A stretch of DNA of 64,000 nucleotides from assembly GCA_052168355.1 (NCBI GenBank), contig JBQLZQ010000063.1:1-64000 (forward strand). Direction: 5' to 3'. Positions 24,443 through 35,339 of the stretch are shown here, in pieces. Within the stretch, counting starts at the first letter, position 1, and each line of letters opens with the position of its first letter. A model generated the notes under the pieces. It searched no databases, was not told the origin of the DNA, and worked only from the letters and a program-made list of their open reading frames with translations. Both the position numbers and the translations under genes were made by a program. Source of the stretch: JBQLZQ01 sp052168355. Lineage in GTDB: Bacteria > Pseudomonadota > Alphaproteobacteria > DSM-16000 > Inquilinaceae.

Positions 24443-25009
24443 ATGAGGAGCGAGACCGTCGCCGGGACGGCCGGCCGCGCGCCGGTGTGGGAAACCTGGA
24501 CGCTCAACTTTTTCGCGGGTCTGACCATCCTGCTGATGGTCGCGATCGCGGTCCAGGTCGCGTGCAGCTTTTTCGACATCAACCCGCTCGTCGCCTTTAC
24601 GACCGCGGTGCCGGTTCTCGGTCGCGCGGTCACCTTGAACTCGCTTCTCGATCTCCAATGGCATTTTCTGGTGATCATCGGGTTGCTGCCGTCGGCGCTG
24701 GTGTGGCGTCGCGATCGTCATGTGCGGGTCGATTTTCTCTATGCCGGCTGGACGCCCCGGCGTCGGGCGTGGATCGACCTGATCGGGCATCTGCTGTTGA
24801 CGGCGCCGTTTCTGGCGATGTGCATCCCGGCCTCCTGGGCGTTCATGGAGCGGGCGTGGGTGTCGGCGGAGATGTCGCCCAACGGCGGCCTCACGGACCG
24901 GTTTCTGATCAAGGCGATGCTGCCCGCCGGGTTCGTTTTGCTGGCGGCGGCGCTGGTCGCCGACCTGCCGGGCTTGGCGCGCCGCGCGCTGGGGCGCGGC
25001 GATCGTTGA
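24443..25009 (+). CDS. TRAP transporter small permease (DctQ type)
   Basis: A 188-residue membrane protein with four hydrophobic segments. The family features are LQWHFLVIIGLLPSALVWRRDRHVRVDFLYAGWTPRRRAWIDLIGHLL, where the conserved W and R-H-V-R-V-D elements are seen. It forms the membrane complex with the large permease of a sodium-coupled, binding-protein-dependent carboxylate importer. Its stop overlaps the large permease start by one base (TGATG). Confidence 0.88.
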   Translation: MRSETVAGTAGRAPVWETWTLNFFAGLTILLMVAIAVQVACSFFDINPLVAFTTAVPVLGRAVTLNSLLDLQWHFLVIIGLLPSALVWRRDRHVRVDFLYAGWTPRRRAWIDLIGHLLLTAPFLAMCIPASWAFMERAWVSAEMSPNGGLTDRFLIKAMLPAGFVLLAAALVADLPGLARRALGRGDR

Positions 25010-26322
25010 TGGATCACGCGCTGCCCATCCTGATGGCGGTGGCAACGCTGATGGCGGTGCTGGCCGGGTATCGGGTTGCCTTCGTTCTGGCCGGCTCGGC
25101 GGCGGTGTTCATTCTGATTTCGGACCTGCCGGTCGCGTTCTTTCGGCTGATCGTCAGCCGCGTCTTCGCCAATGTCCTGTCCAACTGGCTGCTGGTCGCC
25201 ATCCCGATGTTCATCTTCATGGGGCTGATCCTGGAGAGGGCCGGCGTTGCCGAACAAGCGCTAAAGGGGGCGCAGCGGGCCCTGGGCGGATCGGCGGCGG
25301 GCATGGGGCTGTCGGTGCTGGCGATCGGCGTGATGCTGGCGGCCGCGTCGGGCATCGTCGGTGCCTCGGTCGTGCTTCTCGCCCTGCTGGCGCTGCCCCG
25401 CCTGGAGGAAGCGGGATACGACCGGCCCCTGTCGGCCGGACTGATCGCGTCAGCGGGGACCCTGGCGATCCTCATCCCGCCGTCGGTCATGCTGATCATC
25501 CTCGGCGACCAGTTGCAGGCGCCGGTGCCCGACATGTTTGCCGGCGCCATCGGGCCAGGGCTGCTGCTGGTCGCCGTGTACGCGGTCTATGTCGTGGTGC
25601 GGACGCGCGGACTGCCCGGCACCGTCCGGCCGAGCCGGGGCGTGCTGCGCGACTTGCCGGGCAGCCTTTTCGACACCCTGCCGCTGCTGATCCTCATCGT
25701 CTGTGTCCTGGGGTCGATCCTCAGCGGTCTTGCCACCCCGACGGAGGCGAGCGGCCTTGGCGCGCTTGGCGCCATGGGGATCGCGGCGCTCTACGGCCGG
25801 TTCCGTATCGCCGTCATTTTCGAGGCGGCACGGGAAACGGTCGTGGCCACGGCCATGGTCTTGGCGGTGATGATCGGCGCGACCTGTTTTTCCGCGGTGT
25901 TCCGGGGGATTGGCGGTGACGACGCGATCATCGACGCGCTGGCCGGCATCGGTGTCGGTGCGTGGGGAACGCTGGCCATTTTCATGGCGGTGATCTTCCT
26001 GCTTGGCTTTGTGCTCGACTGGCTGGAGATCACGCTCATTCTGATCCCGATCTTTGCGCCCATCGTTATCGCGCTCGACTTCGGAAACGGCCTGGATCCC
26101 CAATCGGCGGTGATTTGGTTCGGCATTCTGGTGGCGGTCAACCTGCAGACATCGTTCCTGACGCCGCCGTTCGGCTTCTCGCTCTTCTACCTGCGCGGCG
26201 CCGTGGGTGACAGGCTGTCGGCCCGCGAGATCCACCGCGGCGTCGCACCCTTCATCGCGTTGCAACTGATTGTCCTGGGATTGGTGATGGCCTTCCCGGG
26301 GATTGTCGTCGGGCTGTTCTAA
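25009..26322 (+). CDS. TRAP transporter large permease (DctM type)
   Basis: A 437-residue ion-transporter superfamily protein with about 12 membrane segments. LLVAIPMFIFMGLILERAGVAEQAL, GIVGASVVLLALLALPRLEEAGYDRPLSAGLIASAGTLAILIPPSVMLII and SGLATPTEASGLGALGA are DctM signatures. It provides the sodium-driven path for the substrate delivered by the binding protein. ATG 25009 overlaps the DctQ stop. Confidence 0.93.
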   Translation: MDHALPILMAVATLMAVLAGYRVAFVLAGSAAVFILISDLPVAFFRLIVSRVFANVLSNWLLVAIPMFIFMGLILERAGVAEQALKGAQRALGGSAAGMGLSVLAIGVMLAAASGIVGASVVLLALLALPRLEEAGYDRPLSAGLIASAGTLAILIPPSVMLIILGDQLQAPVPDMFAGAIGPGLLLVAVYAVYVVVRTRGLPGTVRPSRGVLRDLPGSLFDTLPLLILIVCVLGSILSGLATPTEASGLGALGAMGIAALYGRFRIAVIFEAARETVVATAMVLAVMIGATCFSAVFRGIGGDDAIIDALAGIGVGAWGTLAIFMAVIFLLGFVLDWLEITLILIPIFAPIVIALDFGNGLDPQSAVIWFGILVAVNLQTSFLTPPFGFSLFYLRGAVGDRLSAREIHRGVAPFIALQLIVLGLVMAFPGIVVGLF

Positions 26323-26373
26323 CGAACGGCGCCAGGTCTCGTTACGAACCGGAAACCCATGGGAGGAAAATCG

Positions 26374-27393
26374 ATGAAAACCCTGCTTCTTACGGCCGCT
26401 TGCATCGTGTTCGCTGCAACCGGTGCGACAGCGAGCGAGCTCACCCTGCAAAGCGCCTTTGGCAAGACCCTGCCGATCCTCGGGCCCGCCGCGGACCGCT
26501 TCGCCGAACGGGTCGGGACGCTGACCGACGGCGAGGTGACGTTCAAGCACTTCGGCGACGGAGAACTGTCGCCGGCGTTCGAGATCCTCGACAATGTCGG
26601 GGCCGGCGCCATCGACGCGGGCTGGTCCTATGCCGGCTATGCGGCGGGCAAGGCTCCGGCCGCCGCCCTTTTCGGATCGATCCCGTTCGGTCCGGATGCG
26701 ATGAAGTACGTCTCTTGGGTTCACCATGGCGGCGGGCTGGAGTTGTGGCGCGAGATCTACGCCCCGTTCGGCGTCGTGCCGATGCCCTGCGGCGTCATCA
26801 TTTCCGAGGCGGGCGGATGGTACACGCGGGAGATCGCCTCGCCCGAGGATCTGCAGGGCCTCAACATCCGGATCGGCGGGCTTGGCGGCGCCATTCTGGC
26901 CAAGCTGGGCGCCAACCCGATGTCGCTGCCGGCCGGGGAGATTTCCACGTCGCTCGAAACCGGCAGGCTCGACGCGACCGAGCTGAGCTTTCCGCTGATC
27001 GACAAGCTTCTCGGCTTCGACAAGGTGGCCAAGCACTACTACTTCCCGGGCTGGCATCAGCCGTCGGGCTTTATCGAGTTCTACATGAACCAGGACCGTT
27101 GGGACGCGCTCACCGACCAGCAGCGCGCCGCCATCGAGACCGCGTGCATGGATGTGAATTTGTGGACCATCGGCATCGCCGTCGCCGGCCAGGAGGAGGC
27201 TCTTGAGGCGTTCAGGGCGAACGGTGTCTCGGTCGAGCGGTTTCCCGACAGCGTAATCGAGGCGCTGCGCGGTGCGGCCGACGAGGTCTACGCGGAAAAC
27301 GCCGCCAACGATCCGATGTTCAAGCGGGTGATCGACAGCTACCGCGCCTTTTCCGGACCTTACGACGAGTACCGCGCGCTCAGCGATCTTTGA
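26374..27393 (+). CDS. TRAP transporter substrate-binding protein (DctP type)
   Basis: A 339-residue periplasmic binding protein with a signal peptide (about residues 1-20, cleaved near ATA/SE). FGKTLPILGPAADRFAERVGTLTDGEVTFKHFGDGELSPAFEILDNVGAGAIDAG is the DctP pattern. PEDLQGLNIRIGGLGGAILAKLGANPMSLPAGEISTSLETGRLDATE contains the conserved Arg expected to bind a carboxylate. It resembles binding proteins described for 2-oxo acids and mannitol-type ligands. GGAGGAAAA stands before ATG 26374. It lies 51 bases after the large permease. Confidence 0.92.
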   Translation: MKTLLLTAACIVFAATGATASELTLQSAFGKTLPILGPAADRFAERVGTLTDGEVTFKHFGDGELSPAFEILDNVGAGAIDAGWSYAGYAAGKAPAAALFGSIPFGPDAMKYVSWVHHGGGLELWREIYAPFGVVPMPCGVIISEAGGWYTREIASPEDLQGLNIRIGGLGGAILAKLGANPMSLPAGEISTSLETGRLDATELSFPLIDKLLGFDKVAKHYYFPGWHQPSGFIEFYMNQDRWDALTDQQRAAIETACMDVNLWTIGIAVAGQEEALEAFRANGVSVERFPDSVIEALRGAADEVYAENAANDPMFKRVIDSYRAFSGPYDEYRALSDL

Positions 27394-27403
27394 GCCCGCC
27401 GGC

Positions 27404-28321
27404 ATGTCCCTGCGGCTGAAGGCGTTCGGGTCCTACCGGGCCGGGGGTCGGCCGGTGACGGTGACGGGTGAACCGGTGCGCCGGATCGCCTTCACCGACA
27501 TCACCCACTACGACGTCGATCCCAACGGCACGTTCCTGACCGAAAGCGCCTATGTTCAGTACTTCACCCCGGCGGACCGCAATGCCGAGCCGCCGGCGGT
27601 TCTTCTTCATGGCGGCGGCATGACCGGCGCCATGTGGGAAACCACGCCGGACGGCAGGCCGGGATGGCTGCACGGTCTGTTGGATGCGGGGTTCGAGGTC
27701 CACGTGGTCGACAATGTCGAACGCGGCCGTGCGGGGTGGATGCCCGGCCTCTGGGCTGGCGCGCCCCTCCTGCGGTCGATGGAGGAGGCATGGACCTTGT
27801 TTCGGTTCGGCCCGCCCGACGGCTTTGCCGACCGGCGCGCCTTTGACGGGCAGCAGTTCCCGGTCGATTGCCTGGACGAGGTGGCAAAGGGGTTCGTGCC
27901 GCGCTGGACATCCACCACGGATGCCCAGGTCGCGGCGCTGCGCGCGGTTCTGGAGAGGGTCGGCCAGGCGATTTTGGTGTGTCACAGCCAGGGCGGGGAG
28001 GTGGCATTTCGGGCCGCCGCCGGGGCTCCCGATCGGGTTGCCGCCATCCTTGCGGTGGAACCGTCGGGGGCCATGGATGCGGTCGCCGATCTTGCGACGA
28101 TCCCCGTTACCGTCGTCCATGGCGACTATCTGGACACGGCGCCGATCTGGCGGGATCTCGCGGCGCGGTGGACGACGATGGCGCAGCGTCTGCGGGACCG
28201 GGGCGGCCGGGCGGCCATCGTCGATCTGACGCGCATCGCCGCCGGCGCCAGCCACATGCCGATGATGGACCGTGCGTCGGACCGGTATCTTGACGCGATC
28301 ATCGCCGACAGGTGCCGGTAA
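27404..28321 (+). CDS. Alpha/beta hydrolase
   Basis: A 305-residue alpha/beta-fold hydrolase. PAVLLHGGGMTGAMWE gives the oxyanion-hole strand. The nucleophile elbow CHSQGGEV has Ser195, and the catalytic His is probably in AGASHMPMMD near residue 287. The sequence around GLHGLLDAGFEVHVVDNVERGR resembles esterase/lipase-like proteins often encoded beside uptake systems. It starts 10 bases after the TRAP binding protein gene, so it belongs to that operon. It may hydrolyse an ester or lactone before the lyase step; the substrate is unknown. Confidence 0.8.
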   Translation: MSLRLKAFGSYRAGGRPVTVTGEPVRRIAFTDITHYDVDPNGTFLTESAYVQYFTPADRNAEPPAVLLHGGGMTGAMWETTPDGRPGWLHGLLDAGFEVHVVDNVERGRAGWMPGLWAGAPLLRSMEEAWTLFRFGPPDGFADRRAFDGQQFPVDCLDEVAKGFVPRWTSTTDAQVAALRAVLERVGQAILVCHSQGGEVAFRAAAGAPDRVAAILAVEPSGAMDAVADLATIPVTVVHGDYLDTAPIWRDLAARWTTMAQRLRDRGGRAAIVDLTRIAAGASHMPMMDRASDRYLDAIIADRCR

Positions 28322-28350
28322 AGGCCATACCATGGCGGCCGTCGCGTGAC

Positions 28351-29310
28351 CTATCGGCTCACCGATCGGTGCCGGGCGGCACGCCCGCTGCGCCGGAGGC
28401 CATCGCCGCTGTACAGGGCAAGACCGGTCCAGATAAGGGCGAACGTGACCAGATGGGCCGGAGAGAACGGTTCCGCGAACACCAGGACGGCCAGCAGGAA
28501 CTGCAGGGTCGGCGCCACATACTGCATCAGCCCGATCATCGACAGCGGCAGGCGCTGGGCGCCGTAGGTGAACAGCAACAGCGGCAGCCCGGTGATCACG
28601 CCCGCGGCGATCAGCAGGGCCGTGGGACCCCATCCGGCGCCACCCCAGGCGACGGGGCCGAAACTGGCATCGCCGCCGGCCGACGCGCCGAGCCAGAGCA
28701 GAAAAACCAACGCCACCGGAGCCATCAGCAGGGTTTCCACGAACAGGCCGTGGATCGGATCGAAATTCGCCATCTTGCGGACCAGGGCGTAGAAGCCAAA
28801 GGAAAAGGCGAGCCCGAACGAGATCCACGGAACCTGCCCCAGGACGATTATCTGGTTGGCCACCCCGATGCTCGCCAGGACCACGGCCGCCGCCTGCCAG
28901 CGGTTCAGCCGCTCGGACAGGAAAATCATCCCCAGGATGACGTTGACCAGCGGGTTGATGTAATAGCCCAGGCTGGCATGAAGCGTCTTTTCATCAAGAA
29001 TGGCAAAGACATACAAGGTCCAGTTGAACGAGATCAGGAGGGTCGTCACGACATAGAGACGCAGAACGCGCCATTGCCTCAACGACGCCAGGGCGGTCCA
29101 CAGCTCGTGCCCGCGCCCCAGCAGCACGGCCAGAAGACCGAGGAAGACCACCGTCCACACCACCCGGTGGGCCATGATCTCGAGCGTGCCCACCGCCTCC
29201 ACCGCCTTGAAATAGAGCGGCAGGAAGCCCCAGATCAGAAACGCGCCGAACGCCGCGCCCAGCCCGCGGGCCAGGTCGCGGGATGCTCGATCGGACGTTT
29301 GAGGCGGCAT
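28351..29310 (-). CDS. rarD: RarD/EamA-family transporter
   Basis: A 319-residue membrane protein of the drug/metabolite transporter superfamily with about ten helices. GLGAAFGAFLIWGFLPLYFKAVEAVGTLEIMAHRVVWT is the RarD start. FNWTLYVFAILDEKTLHASLGYYINPLVNVILGMIFLSERLNRWQ and SMIGLMQYVAPTLQFLLAVLVFAEPF are diagnostic. RarD proteins are annotated as chloramphenicol-sensitivity permeases, but their natural substrate is not settled. It is transcribed alone on the minus strand, converging with the hydrolase gene. Confidence 0.9.
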   Translation of the reverse strand: MPPQTSDRASRDLARGLGAAFGAFLIWGFLPLYFKAVEAVGTLEIMAHRVVWTVVFLGLLAVLLGRGHELWTALASLRQWRVLRLYVVTTLLISFNWTLYVFAILDEKTLHASLGYYINPLVNVILGMIFLSERLNRWQAAAVVLASIGVANQIIVLGQVPWISFGLAFSFGFYALVRKMANFDPIHGLFVETLLMAPVALVFLLWLGASAGGDASFGPVAWGGAGWGPTALLIAAGVITGLPLLLFTYGAQRLPLSMIGLMQYVAPTLQFLLAVLVFAEPFSPAHLVTFALIWTGLALYSGDGLRRSGRAARHRSVSR

Positions 29311-29351
29311 CGGTTGAACAATCCCGTGAGAGGACCAAGGGGCCGTGAACG

Positions 29352-29380
29352 AAAAAGGGCGGCCCCGAAAGACCGCCCCT
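29352..29380 (-). terminator. Intrinsic terminator downstream of grxD
   Basis: Read on the minus strand: GGGCGG and CCGCCC (29373-29378 and 29357-29362 in plus coordinates) pair across a 10-nt loop and are followed by five T residues. It ends the purL-bolA-grxD direction about 25 bases after the grxD stop. Confidence 0.8.
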
Positions 29381-29404
29381 TGGGGTCGAGCGAGGAAGAA
29401 CCGG

Positions 29405-29752
29405 TCAGGCGCGCGGCGCGGCGTTGACGCCCCGGCTGTTGAGATATTCGGTCAGCTCGCCGGTTTCGTACATCTCGCGCACGATATCGCAACCGCCGAC
29501 GAACTCACCCTTGACGTAAAGCTGCGGCACCGTCGGCCACTCGCTGAATTCCTTGATGCCCTGGCGCAGACCGGGATCGGCGAGCACGTCGATGCCTTTG
29601 AACTGCACGCCCAGATGGGTCAGGATCTGAACCACCGCGGAGGAAAAGCCACACTGAGGAAACACCGGCGTGCCCTTCATGTAAAGCACCACGTCGTTCG
29701 CTTGGGTGTCCTTACGGATGGCTTCGAAGACGGGATTGTCGATGAGGGTCAT
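29405..29752 (-). CDS. grxD: Monothiol glutaredoxin (Grx4 type)
   Basis: A 115-residue CGFS glutaredoxin with Cys34 in FPQCGFSSAVVQIL, plus WPTVPQLYVKGEFVGGCDIVREMYETGEL for glutathione binding. These proteins carry a shared [2Fe-2S] cluster and pass it to acceptors or to BolA partners rather than acting as strong reductants. The bolA gene lies immediately upstream on the same strand, supporting a Grx4-BolA complex. A terminator closes the run. Confidence 0.95.
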   Translation of the reverse strand: MTLIDNPVFEAIRKDTQANDVVLYMKGTPVFPQCGFSSAVVQILTHLGVQFKGIDVLADPGLRQGIKEFSEWPTVPQLYVKGEFVGGCDIVREMYETGELTEYLNSRGVNAAPRA

Positions 29753-29839
29753 GGGAAGTCCTTATAAACCGAGAAGCGAACGATAGGGCGAAACCGGTCC
29801 ACGGCGGCGCGGTGGAAGCGGGCGTCGCATCCGAGACCG

Positions 29840-30079
29840 TCAGCCGGTGGCCGGCGCCGCGGTCTGAAGGGCCAGGGCGTGCAGTTCGCCGCCCATGCGG
29901 CCCTGCAGCGCGCGATACACCATCTGGTGCTGTTGGATGCGTGATTTGCCGGCGAAGGTGGGGCTGACGACATAGGCGGCATAATGGTCGCCATCGCCGC
30001 GCAGATCCTCGATCCGCACGTCGGCGTCGGGGATGCCCTGTTTGATCAGGCCGATGATCTCCGATGGCTCCATAGGCAT
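29840..30079 (-). CDS. bolA: BolA-family iron-sulfur partner protein
   Basis: A 79-residue BolA/IbaG-like protein. GDGDHYAAYVVSPTFAGKSRIQQHQMVYRALQGRMGGELHALALQT shows the class fold, with the conserved FAGKSRIQQHQMVY segment and a His that can ligate a cluster with CGFS glutaredoxin. GGGAGGGAG precedes ATG 30079; a second ATG at 30073 is possible. It lies between purL (56 bases upstream) and grxD (87 bases downstream), an arrangement common in alphaproteobacteria. Confidence 0.92.
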   Translation of the reverse strand: MPMEPSEIIGLIKQGIPDADVRIEDLRGDGDHYAAYVVSPTFAGKSRIQQHQMVYRALQGRMGGELHALALQTAAPATG

Positions 30080-30135
30080 GGTGTCGTTCTCCCTCCCTCG
30101 ACGCGAACGGCTGGCCCGCTTCGGTCGCGGGCCCC

Positions 30136-32339
<2,204 letters not shown>

Positions 32340-32343
<4 letters not shown>

Positions 32344-33038
32344 CGGGCCACCGACGCGGTCAGGGATTCCAGCAGGCCGCGCCCGTCCACGGTCCCCAGC
32401 GCCGGATCGTCGGCGCGCTCGGGATGGGGCATCATCCCCAGGACGGTGCCGGCCCCGTTGAGGATGCCGGCGATGTCGCGGGCCGATCCGTTGGGGTTGG
32501 CCGGCCGGTCGTCCCCGAGGTCGTCGCTATCGGCGACATAACGGAAGGCCACGCGGCCATCGCCCTCCAGCCGGTCCAGCGTGTCGGCGTCGGCGACGTA
32601 GTTGCCGTCATGATGGGCGACGGGAATGCGCAAGACCTGGCCCGTGCGGTAGCGGTCGGTAAAGCGGGTTGCGTCCGTCTCGACCCGGATGGCGACGGTC
32701 CGGCTGACGAATTTGAGATCGGCGTTGCGGATCAGCGCGCCCGGCAGCAGACCCGCCTCGGTCAGCACCTGAAACCCGTTGCAGATGCCCAGCACCGGCA
32801 CCCCGGCGGCGGCGCGGGCGGCCACGTCCCGCATGATCGGAGAATGCGCCGCCATCGCCCCGGCGCGCAGATAGTCGCCATAGGAAAAGCCGCCAGGCAC
32901 CACGATCAGATCGACCGCCGGCAGGGTCGGTTCGCGGTGCCACACCAGGCGGGCGTCGCAGCCGTCGATGCGGTTGAGCGCGTCCAACGCGTCGCGGTCG
33001 CAGTTGGAGGCGGGAAACTGGATGACGGCAGCCTTCAT
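32340..33038 (-). CDS. purQ: Phosphoribosylformylglycinamidine synthase, PurQ glutaminase subunit
   Basis: A 232-residue class I glutamine amidotransferase that supplies ammonia to PurL. VVPGGFSYGDYLRAGAMAAHSPI and the nucleophile Cys86 in LGICNGFQVLTEAGLLPGAL are clear, with the His-Glu of MMPHPE near the C-terminus. ATG 33038 is where homology begins, although the frame is open to 33107. Separated from purS by the cyclase and AlkA genes. Confidence 0.96.
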
Positions 33039-33177
33039 GGCCGGCGGTTTAGCCCGGCGAGGCGGCCTTGGCAAGCGGGACGGCGCCCCGGGAAACCGAA
33101 CAGGCACCCCGTTCTATTTGAGAGGCGGAACAGCCATTCGAAGGTGTAGTATCTATCGACGTGAACCGGGTGCGCCG

Positions 33178-34413
33178 ATGACGCCTTCCGATCCTGTTCT
33201 TTCGGCCGAGGAGATCGCCCTGATGTCCGGCTGCGCCCCGGCGGCCCTGGCGCGGCTGGTCGATTTTGGCCTGGTGCCGGAACAAGGGCTCACCCGGCAG
33301 GACGTCACCGGCATCCGGCTTCTGCTCGGCCTGGACGCTTCCGGCATCGACCTTGCCGTCGCGGCGACCGCGTTGCGCGCCGACGGTACGCCGCTTGACT
33401 TCCTGCGCCGGCTGACGGTGGAGCCGACGGTCCTGTCCCGCCATACCTTCGGCGAGCTGTCCCGGGAACTGGCGCTCCGCGGCGAGGATGTGACCCGCCT
33501 GTTCGTCGCCGCCGGGCTGCCCGTTCCCGACCCGGACCGCAGGGCCCGCGAGGACGAGGTCGCGCTCCTGCGGATCTTCGCCATGGCCTTGAAGAGCGGC
33601 GTCTCCGCCGATGCCGCCGCGCGGGTGCTGCGGGTCTTCGGTCATGCGGCCAGGCGGGCGTCGGAATCCATGCGCGACATGTTCCGCAGCGAGGTGGAGG
33701 ACACCCTCCGGCGCGAGGGGCTAAGCCCTTCCGCCATCATGTCTGCCGCGGCGGAGCGTCGTGTACCGCTGCAGCGCATGGGTTTGGACGTTGTGCGGCT
33801 TCTGCATCTGCGTTATCTGGAAGAAGTGGTCTTCGAGAATGTGGGGCTGTGGTTCGAAACCGAATTGGCGCCGCCGGAGCGCATGCGGCCCATCCACAAG
33901 TCGGTACCGGCGGTGGCTTTCGCCGACATTGTCGGCTTCACCCCGATGACCCGGGAGATGGGCGACGAGGAAGCCGCGACGAAAGCGGCGCAGTTCGAAG
34001 CATTGGCGCAGGAGGTGATCATCATCTCCCACGGCCGCATCGTCAAATCGTTGGGCGATGGCCTGCTCCTCTTTTTTCGCGACGCCGGACGAGCGCCCGC
34101 AAGCTGTGCAGCCCTGATCGACCGGGTTCGCGCCGCCGGATTGCCGCCCATCCGGATTGGCCTTGCGGTCGGCGCCGTCCTCTCCCGCGACGGTGACATC
34201 TTCGGCACCACCGTCAATCTGGCGGCTAGGCTGGTCGGTTTCGCCGAAGCCGGGCAGGTGGTTGCCGATGCCCCGTCGGCGATGGCGGTGGGGCTCGAGT
34301 CGGGTCACTGGGTTCCTTGCGGCCGGGTAACACCCAAAGGGATGACGGAGGTCGATCTGGTGGCGCTCGATCGTCAGGACATTGCCCGCCGGGCCGCGAT
34401 CGTGCCCAGATAA
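33178..34413 (+). CDS. Class III adenylate cyclase with N-terminal regulatory domain
   Basis: A 411-residue soluble protein. The C-terminal catalytic domain (about 242-411) shows VAFADIVGFT (metal Asp250), IVKSLGDGLLLFF (substrate Lys290, metal Asp294), DGDIFGTTVNLAARL (adenine-selecting Asp340, Asn347, Arg351). Lys and Asp at these sites mark an adenylate rather than guanylate cyclase. The helical N-terminal part (about 1-230) resembles the regulatory domain joined to such cyclases in the mycobacterial Rv1264 type, which inhibits in a pH-dependent way. No membrane segment is present. It is the only plus-strand gene within the pur run, and its 3' end overlaps alkA by 40 bases. ATG 33178 lacks a strong ribosome binding site. 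Confidence 0.85.
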   Translation: MTPSDPVLSAEEIALMSGCAPAALARLVDFGLVPEQGLTRQDVTGIRLLLGLDASGIDLAVAATALRADGTPLDFLRRLTVEPTVLSRHTFGELSRELALRGEDVTRLFVAAGLPVPDPDRRAREDEVALLRIFAMALKSGVSADAAARVLRVFGHAARRASESMRDMFRSEVEDTLRREGLSPSAIMSAAAERRVPLQRMGLDVVRLLHLRYLEEVVFENVGLWFETELAPPERMRPIHKSVPAVAFADIVGFTPMTREMGDEEAATKAAQFEALAQEVIIISHGRIVKSLGDGLLLFFRDAGRAPASCAALIDRVRAAGLPPIRIGLAVGAVLSRDGDIFGTTVNLAARLVGFAEAGQVVADAPSAMAVGLESGHWVPCGRVTPKGMTEVDLVALDRQDIARRAAIVPR

Positions 34414-35072
34414 TAGTGCCAGATCAGCAGCGTCGCGGCGGTGCGCCGGGGGCGCCAGGCGTCGCCCATGGCCCGCAGCGCCTTGGGCGCGGGGCGGGCG
34501 TCCAGTTCCGCCAGCCACTGCCAGCCGATCTGCAGGGCGAGGTCCCCGGCCGGCAGGATGTCCCGCCGCCCAAGCGCCCACAGAAGATAGCATTCGGCGG
34601 TCCATGGCCCGATGCCCTTGAGCCGGCACAGCACCGTCATGGCGGCATCGTCATCCAGACGGTCCAGCGCGGCCAGGTCCAGGTCGCCCGCCGCGATCGT
34701 CCGGGCCAGTCCGCGCGCGTAACCGGCCTTCTGGCGGCTGAAGCCGCAGCGTCGCAGCACGTCGTCGTCCAGGTCCAGAAAGCGGGACGGGCTCACCGTG
34801 CCCAGGATCCCGCACAGCCGCTCGTACATTGCCCGCGCCGCGGCGATGGAGACCTGCTGCTCCAGGATGAGATAAAGGAGGGTGCCGAAGGTGGCGGGCC
34901 GCAGCGTCAGCGGAAAGTCGCCGGCCACCAGGGCCGCGCGGCCGAAAGCCGGGTCGGAGTCCGCCAGCGCGGCGACATCGGCCCGCAAGGCCGCGACACG
35001 CTCGTCGGTCCCGGCGACGTGGACGGTCGGGGCCGCTGTCCCTTTGGCCTGGGCGGTATCGGAAGCGGTCAT
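34374..35072 (-). CDS. DNA-3-methyladenine glycosylase (AlkA-like, HhH-GPD)
   Basis: A 232-residue HhH-GPD base-excision glycosylase without the N-terminal domain of E. coli AlkA. LILEQQVSIAAARAMYERL, the hairpin LKGIGPWTAECYLLWALGR (151-169) and the catalytic Asp177 in LPAGDLAL are present. No iron-sulfur cysteine cluster follows. It would remove alkylated purines from DNA. It lies 21 bases after purS in the same direction and converges on the cyclase gene, overlapping it by 40 bases. Confidence 0.9.
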   Translation of the reverse strand: MTASDTAQAKGTAAPTVHVAGTDERVAALRADVAALADSDPAFGRAALVAGDFPLTLRPATFGTLLYLILEQQVSIAAARAMYERLCGILGTVSPSRFLDLDDDVLRRCGFSRQKAGYARGLARTIAAGDLDLAALDRLDDDAAMTVLCRLKGIGPWTAECYLLWALGRRDILPAGDLALQIGWQWLAELDARPAPKALRAMGDAWRPRRTAATLLIWHYYLGTIAARRAMS

Positions 35073-35093
35073 GGGGCGGCGGCGCGGCGGGCG

Positions 35094-35339
35094 TCAGCCG
35101 GCCATGTCGATGGCGTAGCTTTCGATCACCGGGTTGGCGAGAAGGGTCCGGCACATTTCCTCGACCCTGCGGCGAGCCTCGTCCGGGTCCGTGTCCTCCA
35201 GATCCAACTCGATCAGCTTGCCCTGGCGAACCTCGCCGACCCCGTCGAAGCCGAGGCCCCGCAGGGCGTTGCCGATGGCCTTGCCCTGCGGATCCAGAAC
35301 CCCGTCCTTGAGCGTGACGTGGACGCGGGCCCTTATCAC
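35094..35339 (-). CDS. purS: Phosphoribosylformylglycinamidine synthase, PurS subunit
   Basis: An 81-residue PurS, the small structural subunit bridging PurL and PurQ. IRARVHVTLKDGVLDPQGKAI and LRGLGFDGVGEVRQGKLIELDL are family signatures. It starts at GTG 35339, inside a four-base GTGA overlap with the purC stop, which indicates translational coupling. Confidence 0.93.
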   Translation of the reverse strand: MIRARVHVTLKDGVLDPQGKAIGNALRGLGFDGVGEVRQGKLIELDLEDTDPDEARRRVEEMCRTLLANPVIESYAIDMAG

